A stretch of DNA of 64,000 bases from Argyresthia goedartella (taxonomy: Eukaryota; Arthropoda; Insecta; Lepidoptera; Argyresthiidae): contig OX463835.1 in the NCBI GenBank assembly GCA_949825045.1, forward strand, positions 21,593,201-21,657,200, in the 5' to 3' direction. The notes under the pieces are model-generated. The model did not search any database, was not told where the DNA came from, and was given only the letters and a program-made list of their open reading frames with translations. Of this stretch, positions 20,029-30,913 are shown piece after piece. How positions within the stretch are numbered: the first letter of the stretch is position 1; the number at the start of each line of letters is the position of its first letter. A program made the position numbers and the translations under genes.

Positions 20029-20600
20029 TCAGCTTTTTTCTTTGCCATTATTTGTGTTTACAAACAGAGGTCCGAAGTAGTCAATACCCGTATAGGTGAA
20101 TGGCGAGCTATACTTGACTCTTTCAGGAGGTAAGTCTGGAGTGTCTGGTAACTTGTAGGGTCCACCACCATGTTTTCTACACTGTGGGCATAGCTTTATA
20201 ACTTTTTGCACTTGTGCCCTGCCTTGTGGTATCCAGTATTTTTGTCTAATAATACTGAGTGTATGTGAGGTTCCTACGTGGTAGTTTTCTTCGTGACATT
20301 GTCTAATCACATCATTAGTGAATGGAGAATTTAGGTATAAGAGCTGGGTGTTTCCTCTCGAAGGACCAGTCTGTATTTATCATGCGACCTCGGCATCTCA
20401 AAACTCCATCGACGTCAGTAAAAAGACCCAAGTTCCTAACGAGATGTGTCACTTTGCCAGCCACTTCATTCGGAAAGTATCTTGCCTGTAGTTCTTTCAG
20501 GGTAGATATGGTCTCGTCGTGTCTAATTTCAGCCACTTGTTCTAGCTCGTCGGTATTATCTTCTTGAGTATCTTGTATGATGATACTGATGGAATCGTCG
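20029..20600 (-). pseudogene. BEL/Pao integrase zinc-binding domain and linker
   Basis: The frame 20310-20029 has CHEENYHVGTSHTLSIIRQKYWI and CPQCRKHGGG, the HHCC integrase zinc finger, then YTGIDYFGPL with the first catalytic Asp. The frame 20536-20315 just upstream holds the preceding linker (LVRNLGLFTDVDGVLRCRGR). The two are split by a stop or frame change at about 20312. Confidence 0.8.
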
Positions 20601-21305
20601 TTATGTTTCGTAACCTTTTGTAGTCATTTCAGGTCCATCTATTACGTCCAGGGCCTCCCCATCCGAAAAAAAGGTGGCATTCTCGCTAGCGTGAATATGC
20701 ATAGTGTCTGGCCACCCTTGTTTTGGTTTTTTAAGAAATTCTGGCCCAATAAACCACAAGTCTCTTTTCTGTTGCCACAGTTCAGGGCGTGTTGCCAGGT
20801 CCGCTGGATTGGATGATGTATTGATGTAGCAATGTTCAACTCCAATATTTTGTTTGATATCATTAATTCTTCTGGAGACAAATGGTGGTAGCAGTTTATT
20901 GGAGCGTATCCAGCTTAGAACAATAAGGCTATCTGTCCACAAGTATTTATGTCTTATTGGTAACTCCAGGGTATTCTGTACATACTTCAATAATCTGTTT
21001 CCAATGAGGTACCCTAGCAATTCCAATCGAGGTTTCTTCAGGTCACTTTTGTCTTCTCTTCTCTTCTCATAGACTGTCAACCCATTTAATCTTTTGGATG
21101 CATAGTTCTTGAAATAGCAACTTTGCTGGTAAAATCAATGGAGCAGCAAAGCCGCAGGGATCATACAAGCGAGCCAAGTTCTTCAGAACATCTCTTTTAG
21201 ATATGTTTCTGCCGGTTACTTCATTTTCATGAAACTTCAGGAGAAATGTATCATCTGTCCTATATATTGATCCCACCGATAACCTACATTCTTAGGAACT
21301 GCCTT
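20601..21305 (-). pseudogene. BEL/Pao RT C-terminal and RNase H region
   Basis: The frame 21276-21067 reads SKRDVLKNLARLYDPCGF and APLILPAKLLFQEL, the segment after the BEL RT palm. The frame 21080-20601 reads KPRLELLGYLIGNRLL, LWTDSLIVLSWI and INTSSNPADLATRP, the RNase H core blocks. The RT palm, protease and gag are missing because the element is joined to LINE W at about 21305-21330. Confidence 0.8.
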
Positions 21306-21329
21306 GCTGTTGGAACTTTCCCGAATTGT

Positions 21330-21936
21330 TTAAATAAAATGGAAATATTTGTTAACGTTATTTATAGAGTTTTGTATATCATTTTGATTCAGTAGTTCGT
21401 GAGCAGATGTTTTAGACTTTTTTGTGTAAGTAATTGTTTTAATGGCTTCCCAGATTTTTTTGTTATTCTTACCTGCTTTTTCTATTAGACTTTTATCATA
21501 ATCTCTTTTTATTTTCTTTATTTAATAATTGATTGCAGAAGTTCCTGTATCTCTAATAGATTGTATTTAGAATTAGGTTATTAGGTTCTTTTTTTGATTT
21601 TTTATGCATTCGATCTCTGTTTCGCATGCATTTTATCAAGCCTGTGGTTATGCAGGGTTTAATAACTTTATCACGTCGTGATAGTTTTGTGACTACTGTG
21701 TTTTTGTCAAGCACTACTAGTATAGAGTTTATTAAGTATTCCATCGCAAGGTTAGGGTCATTGCTACTGTAAATAGGCTGTAAATCAATATTTGTAAGAT
21801 CCTTTTGAAGACCCTCATTGTTAATCTGAGTGCAGTTGATTTGGGCGTATGTTCATTTAGTTTTAAGGTTTAATGAAAGGAGCACAGTTTCGTGATCTGT
21901 AATAGTGGTATTTATAATGAGAGTAAGGGCACTATA
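21330..21936 (-). pseudogene. LINE W ORF2: end of endonuclease and linker
   Basis: Continuing past the DNA insertion, the minus strand reads SALTLIINTTITDHETVLLS, giving the (S/T)DH endonuclease block, and then a linker with KPCITTGLIKCMRNRDRMH and INNVNKYF, a pattern seen between the endonuclease and RT of Jockey-like LINEs. One stop separates the endonuclease from the linker and another occurs near 21545. Confidence 0.65.
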
Positions 21937-22891
21937 CACCGTGACATTTTAGTGGTTGTTTTCCCGCAGCGAAATTGTTTTGTCATGGACAATCGATATG
22001 TAATGTTTATTTTTAATAATGTTAAGAAATGCCTGATTTACAAAAACGTCGAACGAAACTCGAAAGTGACCTAAAACCAGTAGTACCACTGCAGTTGTAG
22101 GTACGTGCTTCTTGAATGAAACAAAATAACCGAAAAAGTAGTTCCATTTTTCCTTCATACTTTAACGGGCTTAGGACCGTCATAAATACTTTTTACGTGC
22201 TGTTTATGGATCCTTCAAAGTAAAAATAACAAGATTAGCTGAAGCTATAAATGACCAAAAACGTATTTAAGGCGTATTTAAAAAATGGAATCAAGTTATT
22301 TAAAATGATTATTAAATTGCCTTACCTACATAATTTGTAATCGTCCTGTATTTACACTTCAACTTCCCGATAACGCAATAATTGTTCGAACTGCAATCCG
22401 CCACGTCCAATGCACAATCTGCAATGCAATACTCTAAATGTGAGTATTCGTAATGTCGATCCATTTTACGGTGATTTACGAACTCCGCGTATGCGCAAAA
22501 CGAGCGTGGGTGCGCTTGCGACTGTCACGGGACTCACGCACGGGTCAACTGAAAGGGTAGCCGCCGCGTCGGCACCTTTGTACGATACTAATGTGAGTTC
22601 CCGCGTTGCTCGCTGCGGGAGTGCGCCTTATTCTGACGTGCTACGACTTATTTTTGCCTAATCATGTTTACCTGTTTATTCGTTTATCTGTTTCAATGTC
22701 GGAAACTATCATCTACTTGCAGTTTTGGTGCGTCACTATAGTTTTTCACATGTTCGAGTTTAGGGTATTTTTTTGTACTTATTTTTAAAGAAAAGTTGTT
22801 ATTTTTAAAATTTGTCTATTATAATTCGAAAGTACTACCGATAGCAAATCGCCCCGCCCCGCGGGAAAACAACCACTAAAATGTCACGGTG
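21937..22891. mobile_element. 955-bp DNA transposon with perfect 31-bp TIRs, TA target duplication, CpG-rich core
   Basis: The left end (21937-21967) begins CACCGTGACATTTTAGTGG and the right end (22861-22891) is its exact reverse complement. TA flanks both sides (21935-21936 and 22892-22893), and removing the element plus one TA restores the endonuclease reading frame of LINE W across the site. No transposase is encoded, so it is non-autonomous. Its centre (22450-22640) is unusually CpG-rich for this A/T-rich region. The superfamily is uncertain; a TA duplication suggests Tc1/mariner or a related group. Confidence 0.85.
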
Positions 22892-23557
22892 TATTTAGTT
22901 TTAAGTATGATGTGATCGAGGCAGCTTTTCTTCATTCTAGTCAGAAGAGAGTGTGCAGGTAATAGCCCATGACTTGCATATAAGTTAATATATTCATGTG
23001 CTTTCATTGATTTATTTTCAGGGCATATGTCGATATTTATATCTCCTATGATAACAATGTTTATAAACGATTTTAGATTAGTTAGAACCATGTTTAGAGA
23101 TTCGTGAAAATTGTCTAGATTAGTATAGGATGGAGAGCGGTAAATAGCTATAACGGCAGTTTCGCTGCCTAGTCGTAGTACTAGGCAGTTTCCATCTTGA
23201 AACTCTGGCTCCTCGTAAGTCATTCTAATGTCCTTTTTTTGCGTAAATTACTACTTCATCGTTTTGCAATGGGTTAGTTTGGGTGTTATATATGTTATTG
23301 CCATCGAGGGGAGGAATAATGTGATTTGATGACAGCCAACATTCTGTTAAAACCAAAATATCACATTTAAGTTTTAGTCTCTGCAAGTTTATCAAGAAGC
23401 TATTGTAGTTATAATTAATACTGCGTATATTTTGATTTAGGGATGTTAAATTATTTGAGGTGTTTGGTAAATATTTTACGCATTCTTCGGGGTAACAGAT
23501 AATAACCTCAGATACAGAAAAAGTGTCGAGTTCGTGTTGGATTTTTTGTTCATCCAT
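22892..23557 (-). pseudogene. LINE W ORF2 start: endonuclease N-terminal and central part
   Basis: The ATG at 23557 opens a frame reading LTSLNQNIRSIN and CDILVLTECWL (first endonuclease blocks, catalytic Glu). After a one-base frame change near 23224 the sequence continues AVIAIYRSPSY, IVIIGDINIDI and SCLDHIILKTKY up to the DNA insertion. The order and spacing fit an AP-type LINE endonuclease. Confidence 0.75.
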
Positions 23558-23757
23558 TGATGATAGTAAAGCTTGGGAATCCTTTTTGAGTGGCAGATGG
23601 TTTTTTTGTGTGGTAATTGTAAAGTGTGAAAAACGTAGTGTAGTTTAGCAAATAGGTAATTATGTAAGAGAAAGTGTGTGAACGGGTTGTGTGGAAGGTT
23701 AAGTGTAACATGTTAAACTGATAAAAACATCTAATCAAAAGGTAAACAAACACTAGT

Positions 23758-24652
23758 CACTTGATTTGGGTTTTGAGCTCAGCAAGGTCTCCTTCATCTT
23801 TTAGATGGAATTGAGGTGCTCCATCTTTTTCTCTCAGGTAGATCCTGCCATATGAAGACCAGCAGTACTTGTAGTTGTGACTTTGTGACTGTTGGTAAAA
23901 TTATTTGCTAGGTATCAAAGGCGCCTCGCCTTATTAGTCAGCATTTCGGAAATGTAAACAGGTTGTGTTGTGCAATCGAGTTTTAGGTGCTCTGTATTTG
24001 ATTTCTTATCATTTTTTCCCTTATTAAATGCTTTCACGGCCTTCATCATGTTTACCTTTTGTAAGATGGTTCTAAATTCGACCACAATGGGTTTTGCTTT
24101 TGATTTGCTGTTTACACGATAGATGTCTCTAACCTCCGAGGTTTGTAGCGGAACTGATAGAACATCTGCAGCAGTTTTAGCGATGTTGCACAGGTCTTCC
24201 TTAGTTTCTTGTGGCTTGGTGGGAACATTACAAATTTCTATCTTGGCTGAGCAGGTAGAACGTTCCAGAATTTCGATTCTATCTTCCAGAGTTTTGATGT
24301 AATCACGATTTGCCTTGCGCTCATCACATAAGTCGTTCATTTTGCACTCAATCTCATCATATTTTTTAGAAATGAATTCCATCGATGTTATCATCTGCTC
24401 GTTTTGTGCCTTTATTTCCAATATTGTTGAGTGTAATTGATTTAATTTAATTTCCTGTTTGGACTGGAGTTCTTCGAACATAGTTTTCATTTCGCTCATT
24501 ACCTCAGTTAAAACGTTATCGTCTTTTTGTTTCTTTCTATACGTTATATTCATCTGTTGAGACTCGGCGGAGCAGAGTTCAGGAAGACTTCCACCAACGT
24601 TATCGTTCTGCGACAGGGATCGGGCCTTCGGAGGAGTTCTTCGTAGCGCCAT
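23758..24652 (-). pseudogene. LINE W ORF1 protein with coiled coil and baculovirus FP-like domain, frameshifted near its end
   Basis: The first ATG in the frame is at 24652 (MALRRTPPKARS). The protein has a long coiled coil (about residues 40-130, EMKTMFEELQSKQEIKL onward), then AKIEICNVPTKPQETKEDL, VRDIYRVNSK and PIVVEFRT, which match the FP-like domain found in many insect LINE ORF1 proteins. A stop at 23915-23917 cuts the frame at KARRL; the usual end (YGRIYLREKDGAP, DLAELKTQIK) is still readable in another frame to 23758. ORF1 binds element RNA. An upstream in-frame TTG extends the frame to 24703 but is unlikely to be used. Confidence 0.75.
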
Positions 24653-24716
24653 CGTTAAGGGTTTTCTTTGAATTACAATAAGCGTAATCTGTTGCCACTC
24701 CAAAATGCAGCCGTTT

Positions 24717-24960
24717 GCGCGAGCGACATGATTTATTTCAACCGCTCTCTTTACCCGAGGTGGTGAGGGGCGCCCTTCCGTAGCCTGTGCGCGAGCGAGA
24801 TGAATTACTTCAATCGCTCTGGTTTACCCGAGGTGGTGAGGGGGGCCCTTTCGTGGCCCGCGCGCAGACGACGTCCGCGAGCGAGATGACTTATTTCAGC
24901 CACTCTCTTTACCCGAGGGGGTGAGCGGGGCCCTTCCGTGGCCTGCGCGAAGACGACATT
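24717..24960 (-). promoter_or_regulatory. Three tandem CpG-rich monomers in the 5' UTR of LINE W
   Basis: Units start at 24717, 24789 and 24875, each beginning GCGAGCGA(C/G)ATGA followed by TTACCCGAGG-GGTGAG and CCCTT-CGT-GCC. They are about 72-87 bases long and differ by small indels. They lie immediately before ORF1 on the element's strand, the place where some LINEs carry repeated promoter monomers. Confidence 0.7.
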
Positions 24961-24964
24961 ACAC

Positions 24965-25432
24965 AATTTGTGAATTAATTATATTCATATTCTTTATTGC
25001 ACAGAAATCTTATAGAAATAGTAAGGTAACAAAACATTTTATGAGCAAAGGCGAGCTTATCTCTAAAGAGAGATTTCTACCAGCAAACCTAGGTAGGACA
25101 GGAAAAATTGTGCAACAGGAGAGTCCTAGTGCGCAATAAAACTGTACATCTAATTGTTTAAAACTAAAACATAATAATTTAATACATGATATATACTAAA
25201 TAAAATACAAAAGCAAAAATTTTTATATATATCAAACATATACTACTTATATATACATATATAAAAGTACCTATCACGAAAGAGAAAGGAAATGCTCTTT
25301 CAATCTTGTCTTAAAAGTGAAAATTGAGGGACTATCTCTAATAGCGCAGGGAAGTGCGTTCCACAGTCGGATCGCCGTTAACCTAAACGAGTGTTTGTAA
25401 GCGGCAGTGTTATGCCGAGGAGTAGTAGTAAT
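24965..25432 (-). mobile_element. 5'-truncated LINE 3' end (Zenon-like), minus strand
   Basis: The minus strand from 25432 reads HNTAAYKHSFRLTAIRLWN, then LPCAIRDSPSI and KTRLKEHFLSLS to a stop, matching the end of the ORF2 at 31254-32133. The 3' UTR carries the family hairpin at 25054-25080 (ATCTCT and AGAGAT arms) beside GGTTTGCTGG. It ends near 24965 with AATAAAGAATATGAATATAATT. Confidence 0.75.
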
Positions 25433-25680
25433 TAATTACTTCTTCTAGGATCACTTTTTATGGCAAAACAGTCACTACTCCTATAATTTTAAGAGCAATT
25501 TATCTTGAACAGAGTGTAAGAATAACTAGTGGAGTCTTGACACGTCTCATAGACACGGTGTATCGGACGAGAGTTGGTTGTTATGTTTAGTAGTTATACA
25601 CTGTTCTTCCATGTAGAAAGCTATAAATCCAATTTACCATTTTCCAGGTAGTCCTACAGATATCAACTCCCTCAACAGGA
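25433..25680. other. No feature recognised
   Basis: I see no coding frame or repeat end here; it separates two LINE fragments. Confidence 0.4.
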
Positions 25681-25689
25681 TCTCACGAT

Positions 25690-26060
25690 CTAAGTACATT
25701 GTTAAATGCTCCAACAACATCAAATATATCATCATGTATCAAAATACAGACAAAAGACTTATTTTGTCTAAAGCTTGCTGGATATCAAGCTAAAGATGAC
25801 TGATACATTCACGGGCTGAGAGGCCACGCCTAAAAACAAATTGATTCGATGGAAGAATAAGATGTTTCTCTATGAAGAACTCAACACGCTGTTCAATGAA
25901 CTTGCTCAAAAACCTTCCCCATACAGGATGTGGATCATATTTATCTTTATTTGGCTTCAAAACATATACCAAACAGACTGTTTTCCAATCTGCTGGAATG
26001 CAATTGTGAACCCAAAGATTATTGAAAATATTCAATAAAGTGATTATGATTTTGTTAGGT
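25690..26060 (-). pseudogene. LINE RT fingers fragment, minus strand
   Basis: The 81-codon frame has WKTVCLVYVLKPNKDKYDP and, after a degraded RPIS block, GRFLSKFIEQRVEFF and LPSNQFVFRRGLSARECI, which fit RT blocks 0-2 of an I-like LINE. Weak similarity continues to about 25690 (ALDKISLLS). No catalytic block is present. Confidence 0.55.
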
Positions 26061-26183
26061 ACTTATTTTTTTAAACTTTTAAGGGATACCATCTAATCCA
26101 AAGATTATTGAAAATATTCAACAAAGTAATTATGCTTTTGTTACTTTTTTTTAAAACTTATATGGGATACCATCTAATCCAAA
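26012..26183. repeat. Imperfect 86-bp tandem duplication
   Basis: CCAAAGATTATTGAAAATATT starts at 26012 and 26098, and both units end near GGGATACCATCTAATCCAAA. The unit overlaps the edge of the RT fragment, so the duplication happened after insertion of that LINE. Confidence 0.8.
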
Positions 26184-26574
26184 TGCTGTGTCTATACATA
26201 CGTGTTGTAATTGTGGATTAAAGCTCTTCTAGAGAATAAGGCTGTACAAAAAAAAAATTGTTTCATTTGAATAATTTTCTATATCACTTCGTTTTTTTTT
26301 CTACAAAATCAGGAGTGTATTTTCTAAAAATCTTGTTACCCAGATATTGTTGCTGCTATCGTTTCGATTGACATAGGTTTTTTTTTTTCATATGATTCCA
26401 GATAACTGTCAAAGGAGTATTTGAGGTAAATTAGACAACCGTGTTAACTCGTAGCTAGTTTATTACTGCCAAGGTACTCTGTACGGTACTACCACATTCC
26501 TCCAACATCACTTAGCAGAGCATCTATTAACAATAGGAATATACACATTATTTAAAACACTTAACTTATTTTAT
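26184..26574. other. A/T-rich stretch, no gene seen
   Basis: Several homopolymer T runs and no coding frame. The right end grades into the repeat at 26575. Confidence 0.4.
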
Positions 26575-26985
26575 CTACACACGTATCATAAACCCTCTTT
26601 ACTGCGTAGAAAAACCGCACGTTACGATAAGCATAATGTTAAACTGCTAGGTAAAAACTCATTTCTTATCTGAAAAATTACACATTATGACCATAATGTG
26701 TAATTTTTCTACACATGACATTCAAATTTCTAACGCCGACGCCCGCCTCGTGCCACCCCTAGTTTGTCTGTGAAGTTGGTACTGACATTCAAATTTCGAA
26801 CGCCGACGCCCGAAGTTGGTGCTACAGAACAAGCTAAACAACTGCAGAGCCACAATGCCGGTCAAACATGCGGTTCCTGAACACATCAAAGAGAGCTTAT
26901 GATATGTGTGTAGATAAACTAGTGTATGTAACTGTACATAATTAGGCATTATGTAGCAGTCACATAAACTACTATTATAAGTAAC
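26575..26985 (-). repeat. Palindrome-containing interspersed repeat, copy 1
   Basis: The segment is present in inverted orientation at 30880-31253 plus 32404-32500. It contains a near-perfect palindrome at 26674-26712 (AAAAATTACACATTATG, a three-base centre, then its complement). An internal segment with GACATTCAAATTTC-AACGCCGACGCCCG is repeated at 26709 and 26783 in this copy. I found no coding capacity and no clear terminal repeats. Confidence 0.7.
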
Positions 26986-27114
26986 TAACTTCTTATATTC
27001 TAATCAAAAAAACCTCTTATAATCTTCTTTAATTCTCTCCCTACGTGAGCGAGAGTAAGGCTGGTCTGTCACGGCACGCGGAGTTGCCAGGCTTCAAAGC
27101 TGCCATAGCCAGGC

Positions 27115-27690
27115 TTCAAAGTCAAAGTCAAAGTCAAGGTAAATGTCTTTATTACTGTAGATATTTACATATACTTAGCAACCGTCATTTTTTGCCCCTT
27201 CTCTACATTGGACCAATGTGGGAAAAGTATGGATTTTAGATCTCTTTTAAATATTGGTTGTTCTAAACTAATATTAATATAACAATAATAACTAATAGGC
27301 AGGAATAAATAATGACAAAATTATTAACAGCAAGTTCTGTTGTTTTCAAACTATTAACATCAAACCATGTCATCCAAACCAACATCAAATTAAGTAATAA
27401 TGAATATTGTAATATCCCTTATTCGACAAAGTTGCTTTAACATTCATTTTAAATTGCTCAAAGGGCAATTCTAAACTTATCTTATCTTATAACACTATGA
27501 ATATACTAAAATATATTAGCCTAGATGTAGCTACATCCGTGTTTTGACTGATGTTCCTAACAGCGTAAACCGCAGAACTTAATTTACCAGCTAATTTATC
27601 TATGTGGGGTCCTCACTGCAGTTTGTGCAACTTCGTATTATTTACTAATTCTAACGTGTTGTTGTCTAACACTACACCATTAACATCACA
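27115..27690 (-). mobile_element. Family X LINE, 5'-truncated copy, minus strand
   Basis: Read on the minus strand this is the end of the RT region and the 3' UTR of family X (AGAGATCTAAAATC, TGGTCCAATGTAGAGAAG, ATATGTAAATATCTACAGTAATAAAGAC) with a tail of TTTGACTTTGACTTTG at 27110-27135. The left arm of the 3' UTR hairpin is deleted. It lies head-to-head with the copy at 27775. Confidence 0.75.
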
Positions 27691-27774
27691 ACAGTAGCCA
27701 AGATACTAAGACTTACAAATTATAATTATTTATATGATAAGCAGCCTGTTTTAAAACGGACGCTCATCCCACAC

Positions 27775-28790
27775 GTTTAAACTGGCAAAGTTATAACAAG
27801 GGACAAAGATTTCTGCCTAAAGATAGATGATGGTCCAACGCTGAGGTTACAATTTACCCTTACTTACAACAGAGTGTCTAAATTCATCTCCATATGAAGC
27901 AGAGACTTTATTAAAAACCAACACTAGCGTCAGTAATGTATATTTAAAATTTCATCGTTTATATCCCCAGGACATTGTCAAAACGATTGATTGATGTAAA
28001 TTAAGTTCTGCGGCTTTCGCTGTTAGGAACATCAGACAAAACACGGATGTGGCTACATTTAGGTTGGTATATTTTAGTAACTTTCATAGTGTCATGTCCT
28101 TTGGTATCTTGTTGTGGGGAAAGCAGCGGATATTCAAACTATTTTTATTTCACAGAAAAGAGCTATTCGAACAATCAATCATTTAAAACGAACAGACTCC
28201 TTAAGAGAACTTTTTAAAGAAATTGACATACTAACTGTAGCTAGTCACTTTATTATCGAAAATATAATGTATGTACGCAAGAACCTTACAACATTTTCTA
28301 AACTTAGCGATAGCTGTAATGTTAACCTAAGAAATAACCACAGACTAGTTGCGCCCCGGTTTAGAATCGCGAAGGTTAGCAAGTTATTCTTTCAAGGGTC
28401 AGTGCATCCTCTCCTACAATAAGATACCCCTGGAGATTTTGAAATTGCCATTTGAGCAGTTTTAAAAGCATGTTAAAGCGACTTAGTCGAAAAAGGGATA
28501 TTACAATGTTCAAGATTACTTAAATTATGGGACTGTATAGGGTTAATCTAGCTTAACACAGACCTTGTTGTAATTATTTATTATTGCCTATTAATCATAA
28601 TAATTAAATTTTTAATATTTGTAATAGTTAAGCACAACCAATTTTTAAAAGAGATCTAAAAATATATTTGTGGGAGTTTCTACGCCCTCCTTCTCCCACA
28701 GTGGTCCAATGTAGAGAAGAAGCAAAAAATGAAGTTTGCTTAGTATATGTAAATATCTACAGTAATAAAGAATTTTGACTTTGACTTTGA
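27775..28790 (+). mobile_element. Family X LINE, internally deleted copy, plus strand
   Basis: Pieces matching the linker of copy 1 (AACTGGCAAAGTTATA, CTAAATTCATCTCCATATGAAG) are joined at about 27995 to its RT C-terminal region, so the RT palm is deleted. The frame 28114-28422 reads GKAADIQTIFISQKRAIRTI and NLRNNHRLVAPRFRIA, close to copy 1. The 3' UTR hairpin is at 28669-28700 and the TTTGACTTTGACTTTGAC tail at 28773-28791. Confidence 0.8.
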
Positions 28791-28791
28791 C

Positions 28792-30870
28792 CCAGTTATT
28801 CAATACTTCATTTGTAACAAAGCAGACAAAATAAAAAATAAATATTAATCATATCATACCCTGCAGAATGAGCATTGCGTTATAATGTAAATCTCTCTAG
28901 CCTGTTTTATCTAACCCTCGTAGGCAATCTGCACAGTGAGTGTGCCCACAAGGTACAAGTACCCGGTTGGACAAAATCTCTGTTCAGATTGAACAGACGC
29001 TAACTCGTTCGGGTTCATCCGCAGCATGTTCAGGCACCGGGGAAAGTACGGGGGCGTGAGCTAGATCGCCAGCAGCAGGTACATCCACCTCCTGCACTAC
29101 AGGTCCCCCTACCTGTGCGGCAGGTACCTCAATCACCAGCTCCGCCTCCCGCTCCGCTTTCCCCCCCCCCCCTAATATGACCTCGTTGGCGACTTCCGGG
29201 ACATCCTCCACAATTCGCCATCAAGTGACACGTGTCCTCCAAGAACTGTCGACCAAGAAATTCGACCCAGGTGTAGATCACGTAGGGCCCGCATCTGAGT
29301 TGCATGTAGTGCAAAGTTTTTTATTCTAGTCCGCCTCGGCGGATTGCACGCCGAGCTTCGCAGTACGCGAAGGTGGTCCGGAAAAACCTGAAAATAAGGA
29401 ACTCTGAACCACCACTACCAAGAATATCGTAAGAAGGATAGGCAATAATGCCACTCAGGCGTTTCAGGGAAGCAGAAACCCGTTTGCACACACATAAGTC
29501 CTCAAGTCGTTTAGTATCATAAGTTTTAAGAGTGATATAAAAACAAATAGAGAGGTATGTGAATACGAGATTCAACCCAATAGTGTTAGCGGGAATTTGG
29601 GACTGAACAATTCAGTCCATAGTGCAAATATCACCGCAATAAATTCTACAACGCCATTAAGCGTGGAGCGGGCGATAATATATGGCGGATATAAAGTTCG
29701 CAAATATGTCCATTCTCTACTTGCGTGTGTCAGCCAGACTAGCAAATTCATAAAAGATACACATTGTACGTGATTAAATTACCCTATTTTCTATTTGACT
29801 ACTGCGCATTCACTACAAAATTAAATACTACAGCTAAACCAAAATACTTAATGCACGTAGACAACTGGCTAGCTCCTTTCACTTTCAACAAAGAAATACC
29901 TATTTTAGGGCAAAACACTGCGGGCATGTAAATAGTATTAAATTTGTCAAGTAATGTTCCAAAAATTTTCTTGAGTGATCATCACGCTTAAAATAATTAT
30001 TTGTCAGGATCCCATCATCAGATCCTGACCTTGTGGCAATGGGACCAATAGGAAGGTAAACGAACAAAAAAAGAATACCAAAATGGTCACATGTTCACCA
30101 GGTCAAGATGTGATGGTGGGATGCTGGAGAAAACGAGGGAAATTTTGCAAATATTATAGTCAGACCTATAGCGATTTTTGTATTTTTCATCCCAACTCGT
30201 GCATTTACCCTGAGAAAGCTTAATTTTGTGAAGTGCAAGTGATGATGAAGACCACAGATGGCCGCCGGAACTGCTCAATACTAGGTATCCCACAGGGCTC
30301 CGATATGGTTACTTTAAAACGGTTGCTAAGTACTAGGTATTTAATGGGTTGGGATAAGAGCTGTAAATTAACCATTAAACCCAAAAGTGTACGGTTAAAT
30401 GCCCATTGTGCAGTTAAATCGGTTAGATATTTATGCATGTATTACACGCCGACACTACTGCAGATATAAAAATGCGTGACATCACGTTCAAAGCGTAAAG
30501 ATATCAAGTTGAAATTGGTATCAATTACTCCAGTCAGTGGACCCTTGGAGCTGTGAAACAAACTTTTAGGTCTACGTTATCAAAAAATACGGCCGTTTAT
30601 GCTGTAAATTTGCTAGATTTGCTCGATACCCGCAAGAGAATCAAAAACCTAGAGGGTACTTTCGGTTGACCTAGGATCATCAATTTTGTCGAGAAGCAAG
30701 GTCTTACAGCACAGGTAAAGGGAAATATCCGAAAACTATAAAGTACTTATATCATCGAGTCGAAAAGGCTAATAGTGAATATGATAATGTACGATCTTGC
30801 TTTCCCGCGATAGTCGAACTATGTAACGGAAAGAAAGAAGGAAGAAAGAAAACTTATTTGTCATAAACAT
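28792..30870. other. Unrecognised sequence with weak ORFs
   Basis: There is a G/C-richer patch at 28980-29330 with a minus-strand frame of 75 codons rich in Glu, Val, Ala and Pro, and a C13 run at 29159-29171. Neither shows a motif I recognise. A CATCATCAGATCCTGACC segment near 30010-30035 resembles a motif at 62035 and may be part of a common repeat. I can support no gene here. Confidence 0.4.
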
Positions 30871-30913
30871 AAACATACAATAATAGTAGTTTATGTGACT
30901 GCTACATAATGAA

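Larger units (their letters stand above)
21325..24960 (-). mobile_element. LINE W, minus strand, with FP-like ORF1 and endonuclease; RT lost
   Basis: From right to left: tandem 5' UTR monomers (24960-24705), ORF1 (24652-23758), a spacer, ORF2 endonuclease (23557-22892, continuing 21936-21760) and the linker to 21330. The RT and 3' end are missing and BEL/Pao sequence follows directly. The linker carries stops and the element is inactive. A DNA transposon is inserted in the endonuclease at 21937-22891. Confidence 0.8.

Noticed and set aside
22410..22661. 83-codon ORF in the CpG-rich core of the 955-bp DNA element
   Set aside because: Open frame is explained by high G+C; no domain and no match to a transposase.
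28984..29211. 75-codon Glu/Val/Pro-rich minus-strand ORF
   Set aside because: Composition follows a local G/C-rich patch and a C13 run; no motif.
29321..29575. 84-codon minus-strand ORF
   Set aside because: No recognised domain, no repeat context and no splice or start evidence; likely chance.
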